A stretch of DNA of 64,000 bases, taken from JBCCGE01 sp039029455. GTDB lineage: Bacteria > Pseudomonadota > Gammaproteobacteria > Arenicellales > Poriferihabitantaceae. Each line of letters starts with the position of its first letter. Position 1 is the first letter of the stretch. The DNA is taken from NCBI GenBank assembly GCA_039029455.1, contig JBCCGE010000001.1:62001-126000 (forward strand), written 5' to 3'. Made by a program: the position numbers and the translations under genes. This document shows positions 42,045-50,420 of this stretch, one piece after another. The notes under the pieces were generated by a model. The model saw nothing but the letters and a program-made list of their open reading frames with translations. It did not search any database and had not been told where the DNA came from.

Positions 42045-43031
42045 TCAGGCGGCCGCACTCAGCGATCCGGGCTGCTCCAGCGTTTTTCTGTGAAGTCGAA
42101 TAGTTTTGGAAATGTCATGTATATCGGACAGGCGTTTGATTGATTCAAACAGTGTTTGAGCATCCGGATAGAATTTTCGAAGATAGCCCAGCCACTGCTT
42201 GGTCCTATTGCCGGCATACTTTAGATTCCCGGAATCATTGTCGTGATAGAAACGGTCGACTAGTGCGACGGTCTCAGTCCAGGGTAGAGGATGATAGTGA
42301 GCGCGCGAGCTTCTTTGTGCACGAATTTGCAGAGCCAGATCCGGTTGAGCCAGGCCACCGCGCCCTATCATCAGGTGTTCGCACCCACTTTGACGTAAGG
42401 CAGAATCTGCATCCTCAGGAGTCCATATCTCTCCGTTAACGATAAGACGTGTGTGTGGTGTACGAGGCAGATCCTGTAATACTGACCAGTAGGCCGGTGG
42501 TTTGTATCCATTGATTTTGGTCCGCGCGTGGATACAAATTTCGTTGGCTCCCGCCTGATACACAGCCTGAACGTTGCTTAACAGGTTGTCCGAATCTTCG
42601 AAGCCCAGTCTGATTTTTGCACAAACCGGAATATCCGGATCAACCGCATCCCTTACTGCAGCGACGATGTCGCCGACCCGATGAGGTTCTTTTAATAGTA
42701 CTGAGCCGCCGTCATGTCGGTTGACTGTTTTGGTCGGGCAGCCAAAATTCAAGTCTATTCCGGGCGCGCCCGCGCGAACGGCGACCTGAGCACTTGCGGC
42801 GATCAATGACGGGTTGCCGCCGAGCAGCTGAACATAGACGGGTGTCCCGGACTCTGTAACACCACCCTGATCGAGCTCGGGACAAAGGCGGCGAAAAACC
42901 TTCAAAGGAACACGGGTATTGGTTACGCGAACAAACTCGGTAACACACCGATCATATCCACCCAGTGCGGTCAGCATGCGGCGCATGCGATGATCGATAA
43001 CACCTTCCATAGGTGCGAGACAAATATTCAT
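42045..43031 (-). CDS. dusC: tRNA-dihydrouridine(16) synthase
   Basis: I start at the ATG at 43031, where the FMN-binding CLAPMEGVIDHRMRRML segment begins, giving 328 residues. The catalytic Cys sits in LNFGCPTKTVNRHDGG, the FMN phosphate loop is LMIGRGGLAQPDLAL, and a VCAKIRLGFEDSDN segment follows. YDRCVTEFVRVTN near the start is typical of the DusC group that modifies U16 of tRNA. The C-terminal helical domain binds tRNA (LGYLRKFYPDAQ). DusC is a gammaproteobacterial/betaproteobacterial enzyme, which fits the proposed organism. Confidence 0.93.
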   Translation of the reverse strand: MNICLAPMEGVIDHRMRRMLTALGGYDRCVTEFVRVTNTRVPLKVFRRLCPELDQGGVTESGTPVYVQLLGGNPSLIAASAQVAVRAGAPGIDLNFGCPTKTVNRHDGGSVLLKEPHRVGDIVAAVRDAVDPDIPVCAKIRLGFEDSDNLLSNVQAVYQAGANEICIHARTKINGYKPPAYWSVLQDLPRTPHTRLIVNGEIWTPEDADSALRQSGCEHLMIGRGGLAQPDLALQIRAQRSSRAHYHPLPWTETVALVDRFYHDNDSGNLKYAGNRTKQWLGYLRKFYPDAQTLFESIKRLSDIHDISKTIRLHRKTLEQPGSLSAAA

Positions 43032-43290
43032 TCGGGTGCGAGTGACTTGGAGCGGCTGCTGCAACGGCCGTATTATATTCTGCTTATGAAACGATCTGAA
43101 CGGTGTGTTTCAGGGTGTGCGAGAAATTTGTTTAGATTTGGCTGATTTCTATACTGACTGGACTTTGAGGTTACAGACGTTTGTGTCCGCCACGAGATTG
43201 ACAGGCTGTGCGTCATAAATATTTTTTTGCATTTGGTTCGTGGTTTCCGCTGAATTATTATGGGGATGTCCAGACAGAGCACGGTGCAAT

Positions 43291-44022
43291 ATGCGGGTTT
43301 TTTGTACTCGCACTTACATAAAAAACGGTCCGTTGAACTACATTTTTGAAAAATTTAAATACCTTAAGGTCACTGCATGGAGGTTTCGTCAGCACCTTCC
43401 GGAAAAGTGTGTTCTGATGCTGATGCCGTTATGGATCAATTCGCGGCACGCCATTCCGGTATTTTGGTGGTTGCGAAGGCGTCTGGGTTTTCTGTTTATG
43501 CCAACTCAATTGGTTTCTGTGGTCCGAACTATTCGCGCAAGCAGCAGGTGTAATCTTGCGGTGTTTGGTGTAGGACACGATACGTTGATCTGGAAATTCG
43601 CAAATCGATCCGGACGTTGTGTGTTTTTCGAACACAGCAAGGATTGGGCAGGCAAAACTCTGGCCAGACTGGGCCGTCTCGAGATTTATATTGTGGATTA
43701 CGGCACACGCGTCGATGACTGGAGGAAATGGATGGCAAATCCTGACCCGCTCGGGCTTCCTCTGCCCGACAACGTCGCCGATACCTCATGGGATGTGGTA
43801 ATCGTAGATGGTCCACCGGGCGGTCGCGGCATCGATCCGGGCAGAATGCGCAGCATCGTGACTGCTCGATCAATGGTGGCGCCTTCGGGGCACATATTTG
43901 TGGATGACTGCGACCGGACCGTTGAGCAGGAGTTTTGTCGTGTTTATCTGGGCGAGGAAAACCTGGTGGACGCCATTTTTGACCGCACACTGATGAAGCA
44001 TTATCAGTTCAATAATCGCTGA
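43291..44022 (+). CDS. DUF579-like (GXM/IRX15-type) putative methyltransferase
   Basis: The core of this 243-residue protein follows the order of motifs of plant DUF579 glucuronoxylan methyltransferases: NLAVFGVGHDTLIWKFAN, then CVFFEH with a KDWAGKTLA segment, YIVDYGTR, LPLPDNVADTSWDVVIVDGP, PGRMRSIVTARSMV and HIFVDDCDRTVEQEFC. This is a class I methyltransferase-like fold with a SAM-binding GxGxD segment. The plant enzymes 4-O-methylate glucuronic acid on xylan. The resemblance rests on my memory of the plant sequences, not a search. The start is uncertain (GTG 43240, ATG 43291 or ATG 43417). The N-terminal 50 residues are basic and of no recognised family. Confidence 0.72.
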   Translation: MRVFCTRTYIKNGPLNYIFEKFKYLKVTAWRFRQHLPEKCVLMLMPLWINSRHAIPVFWWLRRRLGFLFMPTQLVSVVRTIRASSRCNLAVFGVGHDTLIWKFANRSGRCVFFEHSKDWAGKTLARLGRLEIYIVDYGTRVDDWRKWMANPDPLGLPLPDNVADTSWDVVIVDGPPGGRGIDPGRMRSIVTARSMVAPSGHIFVDDCDRTVEQEFCRVYLGEENLVDAIFDRTLMKHYQFNNR

Positions 44023-44183
44023 CTTCGTGATTTTGAGCTCATTTTGCGTAAGCAACCGCTCACTGTTTTCGCGGATCAAACAGGCGCGCTTCGCGTATTT
44101 GTATTAGAGTATCTGTATCGGGCAGCTGCCCGTTCCAATTAAAACAGGCATTCATGCCGATCTGATATGCAGGAGGTGTTGTT

Positions 44184-45485
44184 GTGCATTTTTTCCGTTT
44201 ATTGATGTTTATTTTTGTCTGCGTTTCCATGCAGGCGCCGGTGTGGGCCTCGGGATTTCAGACAACGTTTCACTCGGTATCGAGTTTTTCCAGAGGACTC
44301 GGTGGTGCAGGAGTCAGTGGCGATGATCTGGCTGATATTTACTACAACCCGGCGGCCGCAAGCTTGTATGAGGGAACCGGATTTCAGATTTATGCCGGAT
44401 CCGGTAATGTGGAAAATACCTTTAACAACCTGGGCTCTACTCAGACTCTGGCGGGCTCCAGACTTCCAAACGTGGGACTGGCCCAAGGCCTTGATGAGGA
44501 CTTTCCGGGCGCATCTTTTCAGTTCACGAAAAAGCTGGACAGTGGCGCATTGAAAGGATGGACAGCCGGACTCGCACTTGGCAATGCCTTTGGCAATCAG
44601 ACCGAGTATCCGGTGAATTGGGTTGGGCGCCGACACGCGGTCGATTCTCAGCTTACCGTTCTCGACTTCAATCCGGTCCTGTCATATCAGGTATCACCGA
44701 CGGTAACGATTGGTGGCGGTCTAAGTATTCAACGATCTGATGCTACGCTGAGTCAGGCAACATTTACCGGAACACCCGTTGAGCCTGTATCAACGCTGGA
44801 AGGATCGGATACAGCCATAGGTTTCGACATTGGCGCGACAATTTCTGCGGGTAAAAACCGGTTCGGTCTGTCGTATCGCTCGCAGGTTGAACACACTCTG
44901 GAGGGTACTTTGACCGCGCCAAATCCGGCAAATCTGTCTTTACAGTCGCTGCCTGCGCAAGCTGAGATTACGTTTCCTGAGACGGTATACATCAGCGGCG
45001 TGTTCCCGGTCAGCGAAAAAACCACACTGTCATGGACTTCGCGCTGGACCCGATGGAGCCGCAATCAGGAAATACGGATTACGGATCCAAGTGGACTGCA
45101 GACGTTTAGCCTGATACCGCAGAATTGGGGCAACACGTGGCTCCATGGAGTCGGCGTGGATCATCGCGTCAATAGCGTCTGGAAATTTCGCCTCGGCCTG
45201 ATGGTCGATTCAACACCTATTCCCAGTCCCGAACTGCGCACACCCCGTCAGCCAGAGGGCGACCGGTTCTGGATTGGCGTTGGAGCAAGCGCCAACACTC
45301 GATACGGCGTATTCGATTTCGGATATCTGAGAGGTGACGTAGACGACGTCCTGATTAACAACACCATTCCGCTGGCGGCGTCGAGCGGTCTTCCGGCTTC
45401 AGTATTCGGGGACACCCTCAGGGGTGAATACGTCGATACAAGTGTGAACTTTGTCGGTATCCAGTTTAGACGTTCGTGGCAATAG
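44184..45485 (+). CDS. OmpP1/FadL family outer-membrane transporter
   Basis: A 433-residue beta-barrel protein with a GTG start 7 bases after AGGAGG (44171-44176). The signal peptide runs to about residue 22 (PVWA). The mature N-terminus is the FadL hatch motif SGFQTTFHSVSSFSRGLGGAGVSGDDLADIYYNPAAAS, and the rest is alternating strands ending GIQFRRSW with a C-terminal aromatic residue. FadL proteins carry hydrophobic compounds such as long-chain fatty acids across the outer membrane. It stands alone here. Confidence 0.94.
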   Translation: MHFFRLLMFIFVCVSMQAPVWASGFQTTFHSVSSFSRGLGGAGVSGDDLADIYYNPAAASLYEGTGFQIYAGSGNVENTFNNLGSTQTLAGSRLPNVGLAQGLDEDFPGASFQFTKKLDSGALKGWTAGLALGNAFGNQTEYPVNWVGRRHAVDSQLTVLDFNPVLSYQVSPTVTIGGGLSIQRSDATLSQATFTGTPVEPVSTLEGSDTAIGFDIGATISAGKNRFGLSYRSQVEHTLEGTLTAPNPANLSLQSLPAQAEITFPETVYISGVFPVSEKTTLSWTSRWTRWSRNQEIRITDPSGLQTFSLIPQNWGNTWLHGVGVDHRVNSVWKFRLGLMVDSTPIPSPELRTPRQPEGDRFWIGVGASANTRYGVFDFGYLRGDVDDVLINNTIPLAASSGLPASVFGDTLRGEYVDTSVNFVGIQFRRSWQ

Positions 45486-45512
45486 GTAGATTCAAACTGC
45501 TCTGCTTTAAGC

Positions 45513-45617
45513 CGGTAACGTCACTGCTTCAATCAACTGACAAGATGTATGTTGCAGGACCTGAGCGATCTTAGGCGTATCTATCTGCACGATCGCTGCA
45601 GCGAAATGACGTTACCG
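45513..45617. repeat. Long-range 11-bp inverted repeat between convergent genes
   Basis: CGGTAACGTCA (45513-45523) and TGACGTTACCG (45607-45617) are exact inverse copies 83 bases apart, in the gap between the FadL gene and a convergent hypothetical gene. It could be a large stem for transcription termination on both strands, or ends of a tiny element. The interval has no clear coding frame. Confidence 0.5.
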
Positions 45618-45636
45618 ATCAAAGCGGTGACATATT

Positions 45637-46449
45637 TTATTCAGCGTTTATTACTGAAACTTCGCCGGGCAGACTTAAATCCCCGGATGCGATGTCGAAC
45701 ACATCAACCACGCACAGCAATGGGGCATGAACGCTCGCATTGACGCGGAGACCTGCCGTTACGCCGTCGTACTGCGCCGCCTGAACAACGCCTATGTCGT
45801 CAAATGGAACGCGAACCTCCACAGTTTTATCGTTAAATGTAGGCGTCCAACCGGGGCTGTCGAGCAGGATTGGCAAACCCGGCCACGTTTTTGGGAGCCT
45901 TGGACGGCTTCCCGGAGGTATATCAACAACTCCCAGTGCCCCATCAGCGCATCGTTCGTTGGCTTGAAGAACCACCCAGTGACTGTGCCAGACATTGCCA
46001 TCATTGTTGGTCTCGCCGTCACCGTTTTCATCGAATAAAGGCGTGTCGTCGAAATCCGGATGGGATGTCACTGCCAGTGCCAGAATTCCGGCATTGTGTT
46101 CAAACCCAACACTGTGGGAGTCAATTGTTGTTGGCCATACATAGGAAAACACAGTGCTGCCCGCAAGCTGACCGGTTTGCTCGGGACGTGTTTTACCTGC
46201 TGCATCACTGACACCAGTCCGGAAAATTGCGACATTGTCCCGGATGGAAATTCTGGCATGAATAATATCGAATGCCGGCATGATCTGACTGTTTTGACTG
46301 GACCCTATTCCTTCGCCGTAAGCATCCGCTAGTCCAACCGAAAATTTCAACAGCGTAACTGTGGTGATGACCAGCATACCGGCCAGACTTTTCTGTCTTT
46401 GTGCTTGTGCCGGATGGTCTGTTTTCAATCTGTCTGATAATGTGTGCAT
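45637..46449 (-). CDS. Exported protein of unknown function
   Basis: A 270-residue protein with an AGGA ribosome site 8 bases before its ATG. It has a charged head, a membrane or signal segment at about 22-43 and a mature part with no family I recognise. Visible features are a short Asp/Asn/Gly-rich loop (DENGDGETNNDG), two VWHSHWVVL-type aromatic segments, and several Pro-rich beta-like stretches. It probably lies in the periplasm or at the cell surface. It is divergent from an HxlR regulator, whose control region it shares. Confidence 0.75.
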   Translation of the reverse strand: MHTLSDRLKTDHPAQAQRQKSLAGMLVITTVTLLKFSVGLADAYGEGIGSSQNSQIMPAFDIIHARISIRDNVAIFRTGVSDAAGKTRPEQTGQLAGSTVFSYVWPTTIDSHSVGFEHNAGILALAVTSHPDFDDTPLFDENGDGETNNDGNVWHSHWVVLQANERCADGALGVVDIPPGSRPRLPKTWPGLPILLDSPGWTPTFNDKTVEVRVPFDDIGVVQAAQYDGVTAGLRVNASVHAPLLCVVDVFDIASGDLSLPGEVSVINAE

Positions 46450-46490
46450 AATTTAGATCCTGGTTTTAAGTTTGAAAAAGTTGTGCGCGC

Positions 46491-46555
46491 AAAGTAAATA
46501 GTAGTCAGTGGTAGCCGGAAATAAAGTCGGCACAAAATGGTGGGGTAGTTACTTT
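46491..46555. promoter_or_regulatory. Shared regulatory gap with an imperfect dyad
   Basis: AAAGTAAATA (46491-46500) and TAGTTACTTT (46546-46555) are inverted copies with one mismatch (9 of 10), 45 bases apart, between the divergent hypothetical and HxlR genes. HxlR dimers often bind such split dyads, so this is a plausible autoregulatory site. Confidence 0.4.
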
Positions 46556-46568
46556 TCGGTGTAATTTG

Positions 46569-46907
46569 ATGAAAACCCAGAGGAAAAAATTGCGAACCAA
46601 AAATCAGTCCACGTACCGTACTCTGGAAGAGGTCGTGGGTTGCAAGTGGTCGGTTTCAGTGCTGCTGGCTGTTGCGGACGGTATTGACCGACCGGGAGCC
46701 CTGCAACGGCATGTGGATGGGATTTCGACAAAGGTGCTCTCTGAAAGACTGCGCAAGCTGACCCATTACGGCTTGCTCGACAAGACAAGCTATCCGGAAG
46801 TGCCACCGAGAACCGAATACTCGTTAACCGAAAAAGGTCAAAAGCTGATCGAAATTATCCAGCAGATCAGACTGCTCGATAGTCATCAGCACACTTTTGG
46901 GGTGTGA
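46569..46907 (+). CDS. HxlR family transcriptional regulator
   Basis: The ATG at 46569 gives a 112-residue winged-helix regulator (a TTG at 46566 is the only addition upstream). Motifs are YRTLEEVVGCKWSVSVLLAV with its Cys, then GISTKVLSERLRKLTHYGLLDK as the recognition helix and wing, and EYSLTEKGQKLIEII. HxlR proteins often sense aldehydes or redox stress through Cys residues; here a single Cys lies in the GCKWSV segment. The adjacent divergent gene encodes the exported protein described at 45637-46449. Confidence 0.92.
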   Translation: MKTQRKKLRTKNQSTYRTLEEVVGCKWSVSVLLAVADGIDRPGALQRHVDGISTKVLSERLRKLTHYGLLDKTSYPEVPPRTEYSLTEKGQKLIEIIQQIRLLDSHQHTFGV

Positions 46908-47005
46908 GGCGGTTTTGAAACAACACGGTTCGCGTAAGCGCAACGGCAGAGTGGGAAAAAAGCTGGAAAATAGACAAACCAGCTTACTCTCCAGCGAAGC
47001 AGCGA

Positions 47006-48235
47006 ATGACTGATTTCATCAGAGACAAAGTTGCGACCCGGCTTGAAGGATTGCGCAGATTAACTGACTTTTCGAACAGGGCCGGCCCAACGTACGCGGC
47101 GCGCCGTAACTTTGACTTTGGTCAAAATAAACATTATCACGTCTCGGGCCTTTCGCCGTGGATCCGACATCGACTGATCTCTGAGCCGGAGGTAATCGAG
47201 GCCGTACTGATTGGAAATGCGCCAGATTCCTGCGAAAAGTTTGTTCAGGAAGTGGTCTGGAGAATGTACTTTAAGGGCTGGTTGGAGCAGCGTCCCGAGG
47301 TCTGGAGGCGCTATCGCACGGGTCTGAATCAGTGGGCGGATCAGCTGGACAAAGATGATGACCTGGGGCGGCGATATGATTGTGCTGTTGCCGGTAAAAC
47401 CGGAATTGACTGCTTTGATGCATGGACGTTAGAACTTGTTGAAACAGGCTACCTTCACAATCACGCTCGCATGTGGTTCGCAAGCATCTGGGTGTTTACG
47501 CTGGAGTTGCCCTGGCATCTGGGTGCCGATTTTTTCTATCGGCATCTGATCGACGCCGATCCGGCGTCAAACACGTTGAGTTGGCGGTGGGTGTGTGGAT
47601 TGCATACCAGGGGCAAGCACTATCTTGCTTCAGCGGAAAATATTGCGCGCTTCACTGAAGGACGGTTCAATCCTGTTGGGATGCTGAATGAACAGGCGCA
47701 GGCGCTGGTTGAAGATTTCGAAGCACCATTTAATCCGTTCTCCCACCAGAATTTAGACACGGAAGCGCCTGTGGGCCTTTTGCTTACGCCGGAAGACTGC
47801 TCAGCAGAATGGTTGTTCGAAAAATACAATATCGTTGCTACTCTCGCTCTATTGGATAGTGGAGAACGGTCGCCTTTTGCAGTCAGCGAAAAAGCAAAAG
47901 CATTCTCCAGAGCGGCGATTACTGATGCGTCGGACAGGATTCCCAACCGGCCCCAAGAGCCAGTGCAGTTTGAATCTGATTCCGATTGGGTCGCTTCGGT
48001 CGGTCGCTGGGCCCGACATCACCGACTGAAGACTGTGATCACTTCCTACTGTCCGGTCGGTGAGACCAGAGATCGATTAGATGCAGTAAAACAAACGCTG
48101 GACGGCAGAGGGTTGAAACTGAACAGCATTCTACGTCTGTGCGATCAGACGGTCTGGCCTCACGCCAGCGCCGGGTTTTTCAAAGTCAAAAAGAAAATAC
48201 CATCGATACTTGAGACGCTTGGACTGGCCGAGTAG
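47006..48235 (+). CDS. Photolyase/cryptochrome-like protein with FAD domain first and alpha/beta domain last
   Basis: A 409-residue protein. The first about 240 residues form a photolyase FAD-binding domain: HYHVSGLSPWIRHRLI, FVQEVVWRMYFKGWLEQRP, LHNHARMWFASIWVFTLELPW and LSWRWVCGLHTRGKHYLASAENI. The N-terminal antenna (DNA_photolyase) domain expected before it is absent. Instead the last about 150 residues have Rossmann-like strands: VGLLLTPED, a LKTVITSYCPVGETRDRLDAV segment and VWPHASAGFFKVKKKIPSIL. These resemble the end of the antenna domain (the rARDxxVxxxL and FTPFKK-like region). The two domains thus appear in reversed order. Repair or light-sensing activity is not proven. Confidence 0.82.
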   Translation: MTDFIRDKVATRLEGLRRLTDFSNRAGPTYAARRNFDFGQNKHYHVSGLSPWIRHRLISEPEVIEAVLIGNAPDSCEKFVQEVVWRMYFKGWLEQRPEVWRRYRTGLNQWADQLDKDDDLGRRYDCAVAGKTGIDCFDAWTLELVETGYLHNHARMWFASIWVFTLELPWHLGADFFYRHLIDADPASNTLSWRWVCGLHTRGKHYLASAENIARFTEGRFNPVGMLNEQAQALVEDFEAPFNPFSHQNLDTEAPVGLLLTPEDCSAEWLFEKYNIVATLALLDSGERSPFAVSEKAKAFSRAAITDASDRIPNRPQEPVQFESDSDWVASVGRWARHHRLKTVITSYCPVGETRDRLDAVKQTLDGRGLKLNSILRLCDQTVWPHASAGFFKVKKKIPSILETLGLAE

Positions 48236-48290
48236 CCCCGGGTACCAAATCCCAAATCCTAGAGTCCAGTCAATAGTCGCTTCAAAGTGA

Positions 48291-49538
48291 TCAGTCCGTA
48301 TTTTGAAAAACGATTTCACCGTTTTTGATGACCATCTGAACATCCGAAAACGCAGTCGCTCCCTCACGCGGATCGTTGTTCAAAACCACAAGATCTGCGA
48401 CGTATCCGATCCCGGGTTTTCCGTGCGTTTTTGAAAGACCCAACATTGCAGCGGGCGCGGTCGTCAGGCTGGCCAGCACATCCGAAAAATCGAGCCCGGC
48501 TCTCTCCATCAATTGAAATTCTCGGAATGTTGATGGGTCCCGCATATAACCCACATCTGTACCGAAGAGCACACGGCCTCCCATACTTTGGAAGACTGAC
48601 AGTTGCTCCAGCGCATTGTTCTCAAGTCGATCGACTAATTCTGCTGGCAGGCCGATTCGGGGTAGGTCGTACCGCCACAGCATCAGCGTTGGAACAAGAG
48701 CAACGTTTTGGTCAACCATTTGCTGCGGAAGGGAACGATCCCATGGGCCTTTGAGCTCTGCGGGAAAGGTATGGGCCAGCGCGTCGACACCGGCTTCCAC
48801 GGCAATGCGCGCTCCGTCTGAATCGGAGGGGTGGGCAAAGACCAGCTTTTTGAGGTTGTGCGCAGTCTTTACAACGGATGCAGCGTGCGCTGCAGGCATG
48901 TACTTGAGGGTTGTGGGTGTCGCCCAGGACCCCGTAAAAATCTTGATTCCATGGTAGCCCATGTCCAGCACTTCAGCACTAAGATCGGCAGCTTGCTGCG
49001 GGGACCATGTTTCGGGTAACTGCACTGGCTCAATGTAAAAAGGACTTCCGTTCTGCGGAACCAGAGAGCCTCCCATCGCATACACGTCAGGGCCGACCAC
49101 CCGACGTCCGCTGATGGCTTTGATAATCGGAAACAATACAGCCGGGTGTGCGCCGGTGTCGATGACCGAGGTGAAACCCTTGCTGATGAACATCTCGTTG
49201 AGCTTGTTTTCGAGCTGCGCAGCATTTTCGGGTCTGGTGTCATCCAGATTGAACAAGTGGTGGACATGAGAATTCCAGAAGCCGGCGGTAACAAATTTGC
49301 CACTGAGGTCAACAATTTTGCTTGCGGCAATTCCCGAATTCGAGGATACATCGACAATGTGCTGATCTTTGATCAGGATGGACACCGATTCCATCGGCTG
49401 CTTCCCGTCTCCCGGGAAAACAGTACCGTTCTCAAGTAGCAGGCTTTCTGCAAGAGCATTGGACGCAGACCCGAAAAACAGGCAGAGGCAGACGACCTCT
49501 TTAACTGTTTTCAGACTAAATTTGTGCAGGTTAGACAT
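48291..49538 (-). CDS. Secreted amidohydrolase family protein
   Basis: A 415-residue exported metal-dependent hydrolase: signal peptide about 1-30 (ending ALA), then the amidohydrolase frame. Metal ligands are the HxH of GFWNSHVHHLF, a GIKIFTG Lys, His residues of LVFAHPSD and ALAHTFP, and the Asp of VLFGTDVGYM. The C-terminus has the beta-sandwich motif GKPGIGYVADLVVLNNDP. This is the group of periplasmic imidazolonepropionase- or prolidase-like enzymes. It acts on a cyclic amide, nitrile or dipeptide-like compound, but the substrate cannot be told from sequence. It is convergent with the photolyase-like gene. Confidence 0.88.
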   Translation of the reverse strand: MSNLHKFSLKTVKEVVCLCLFFGSASNALAESLLLENGTVFPGDGKQPMESVSILIKDQHIVDVSSNSGIAASKIVDLSGKFVTAGFWNSHVHHLFNLDDTRPENAAQLENKLNEMFISKGFTSVIDTGAHPAVLFPIIKAISGRRVVGPDVYAMGGSLVPQNGSPFYIEPVQLPETWSPQQAADLSAEVLDMGYHGIKIFTGSWATPTTLKYMPAAHAASVVKTAHNLKKLVFAHPSDSDGARIAVEAGVDALAHTFPAELKGPWDRSLPQQMVDQNVALVPTLMLWRYDLPRIGLPAELVDRLENNALEQLSVFQSMGGRVLFGTDVGYMRDPSTFREFQLMERAGLDFSDVLASLTTAPAAMLGLSKTHGKPGIGYVADLVVLNNDPREGATAFSDVQMVIKNGEIVFQNTD

Positions 49539-49584
49539 CAGGACGAATCAGCACCTCGAGACTTGCCCGTCTGAACGGTAATTG

Positions 49585-50274
49585 CTAGACCGCAGGTTCT
49601 ACGTTTCTGTTCAACTCACTTACCAGATCGGGCGGCAGTTTGAGTGCGGTTGCCAGCGCATCAAGATAGGATTTGGCCATGAAATTCGACTGATCAACTA
49701 TCAGTAGAGTGGCCAGATAAACTTCTGCGCCGACCTCACTACTGGAAACCCGTGACGCGATTAGGGCAGGATCAACCGGTTTCTCCAGCTCTGATTTCAC
49801 AAAAGCAGTCAATTCGGGAGATTCACCGATACGCTCGACAAACGACTGCAGTCCCGCTTTCTCGTCGTCATCGATATGCCCATCGGCTTTAGATGCGGCG
49901 ATCATTGCGCTCAATATGAGACGACTGTGCTCGTCACTGGTGTCGTCGGCCGGATTGGTGATATCTCTAACAGTAGCTGAGGTATCGGGCTTTGCGTCCT
50001 GCCAGTCTTTGTACGTTTTATAAGCCAGCCCTCCAATTGCGGCCACGCTGCCGACTTTAAGCAATCCGCCGGCAATACCGCGGCCGGTTCGTGTTCCCAG
50101 CAGAAGCGCGAGCGATCCTGCTGCGAGGGCGCCTTTACCCAAACCTGACAACATTGCGTCGCGTTCAGGCCCTTCCGGCGGCATGTTGAGCTTTTCCTCG
50201 GCAAAGGATTGTCCGGTCTCAGCATAACTTTTTCCGGATTCAAGTAATCTGTCAATCAGTTCTCTGGCATCCAC
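49585..50274 (-). CDS. DUF533/TerB-like protein (YebE family)
   Basis: The GTG at 50274 has AGGA seven bases upstream and begins with the family N-terminus DARELIDRLLESGKSYAETG; longer frames are not supported. The 229-residue protein has a Gly/Ala-rich membrane-like segment (GALAAGSLALLLGT, about 50-65), then a TerB-like helical domain with LILSAMIAASKADGHIDDDEKAGL holding Asp and Glu that may bind metal. The family includes E. coli YebE, linked to envelope stress. It is divergent from the SDR gene downstream on the other strand. Confidence 0.88.
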   Translation of the reverse strand: MDARELIDRLLESGKSYAETGQSFAEEKLNMPPEGPERDAMLSGLGKGALAAGSLALLLGTRTGRGIAGGLLKVGSVAAIGGLAYKTYKDWQDAKPDTSATVRDITNPADDTSDEHSRLILSAMIAASKADGHIDDDEKAGLQSFVERIGESPELTAFVKSELEKPVDPALIASRVSSSEVGAEVYLATLLIVDQSNFMAKSYLDALATALKLPPDLVSELNRNVEPAV

Positions 50275-50420
50275 AATCGTTTCCTGAATTTTTAGTGTTA
50301 TATAAGATATAAGATCGTGACAGAAAATTTCAATTCTGCCGAGGCACACGCAGTTTTAGAGCCTCTAAAGACTCGGCAGCCACTAAAAATTCAAAATGTA
50401 AGCAGCAGGGTGAATTCACA

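Noticed and set aside
45513..45617. Integron attC site
   Set aside because: The inverted repeat is of about the right size, but the arms lack the RYYYAAC/GTTRRRY core and no integrase is nearby.
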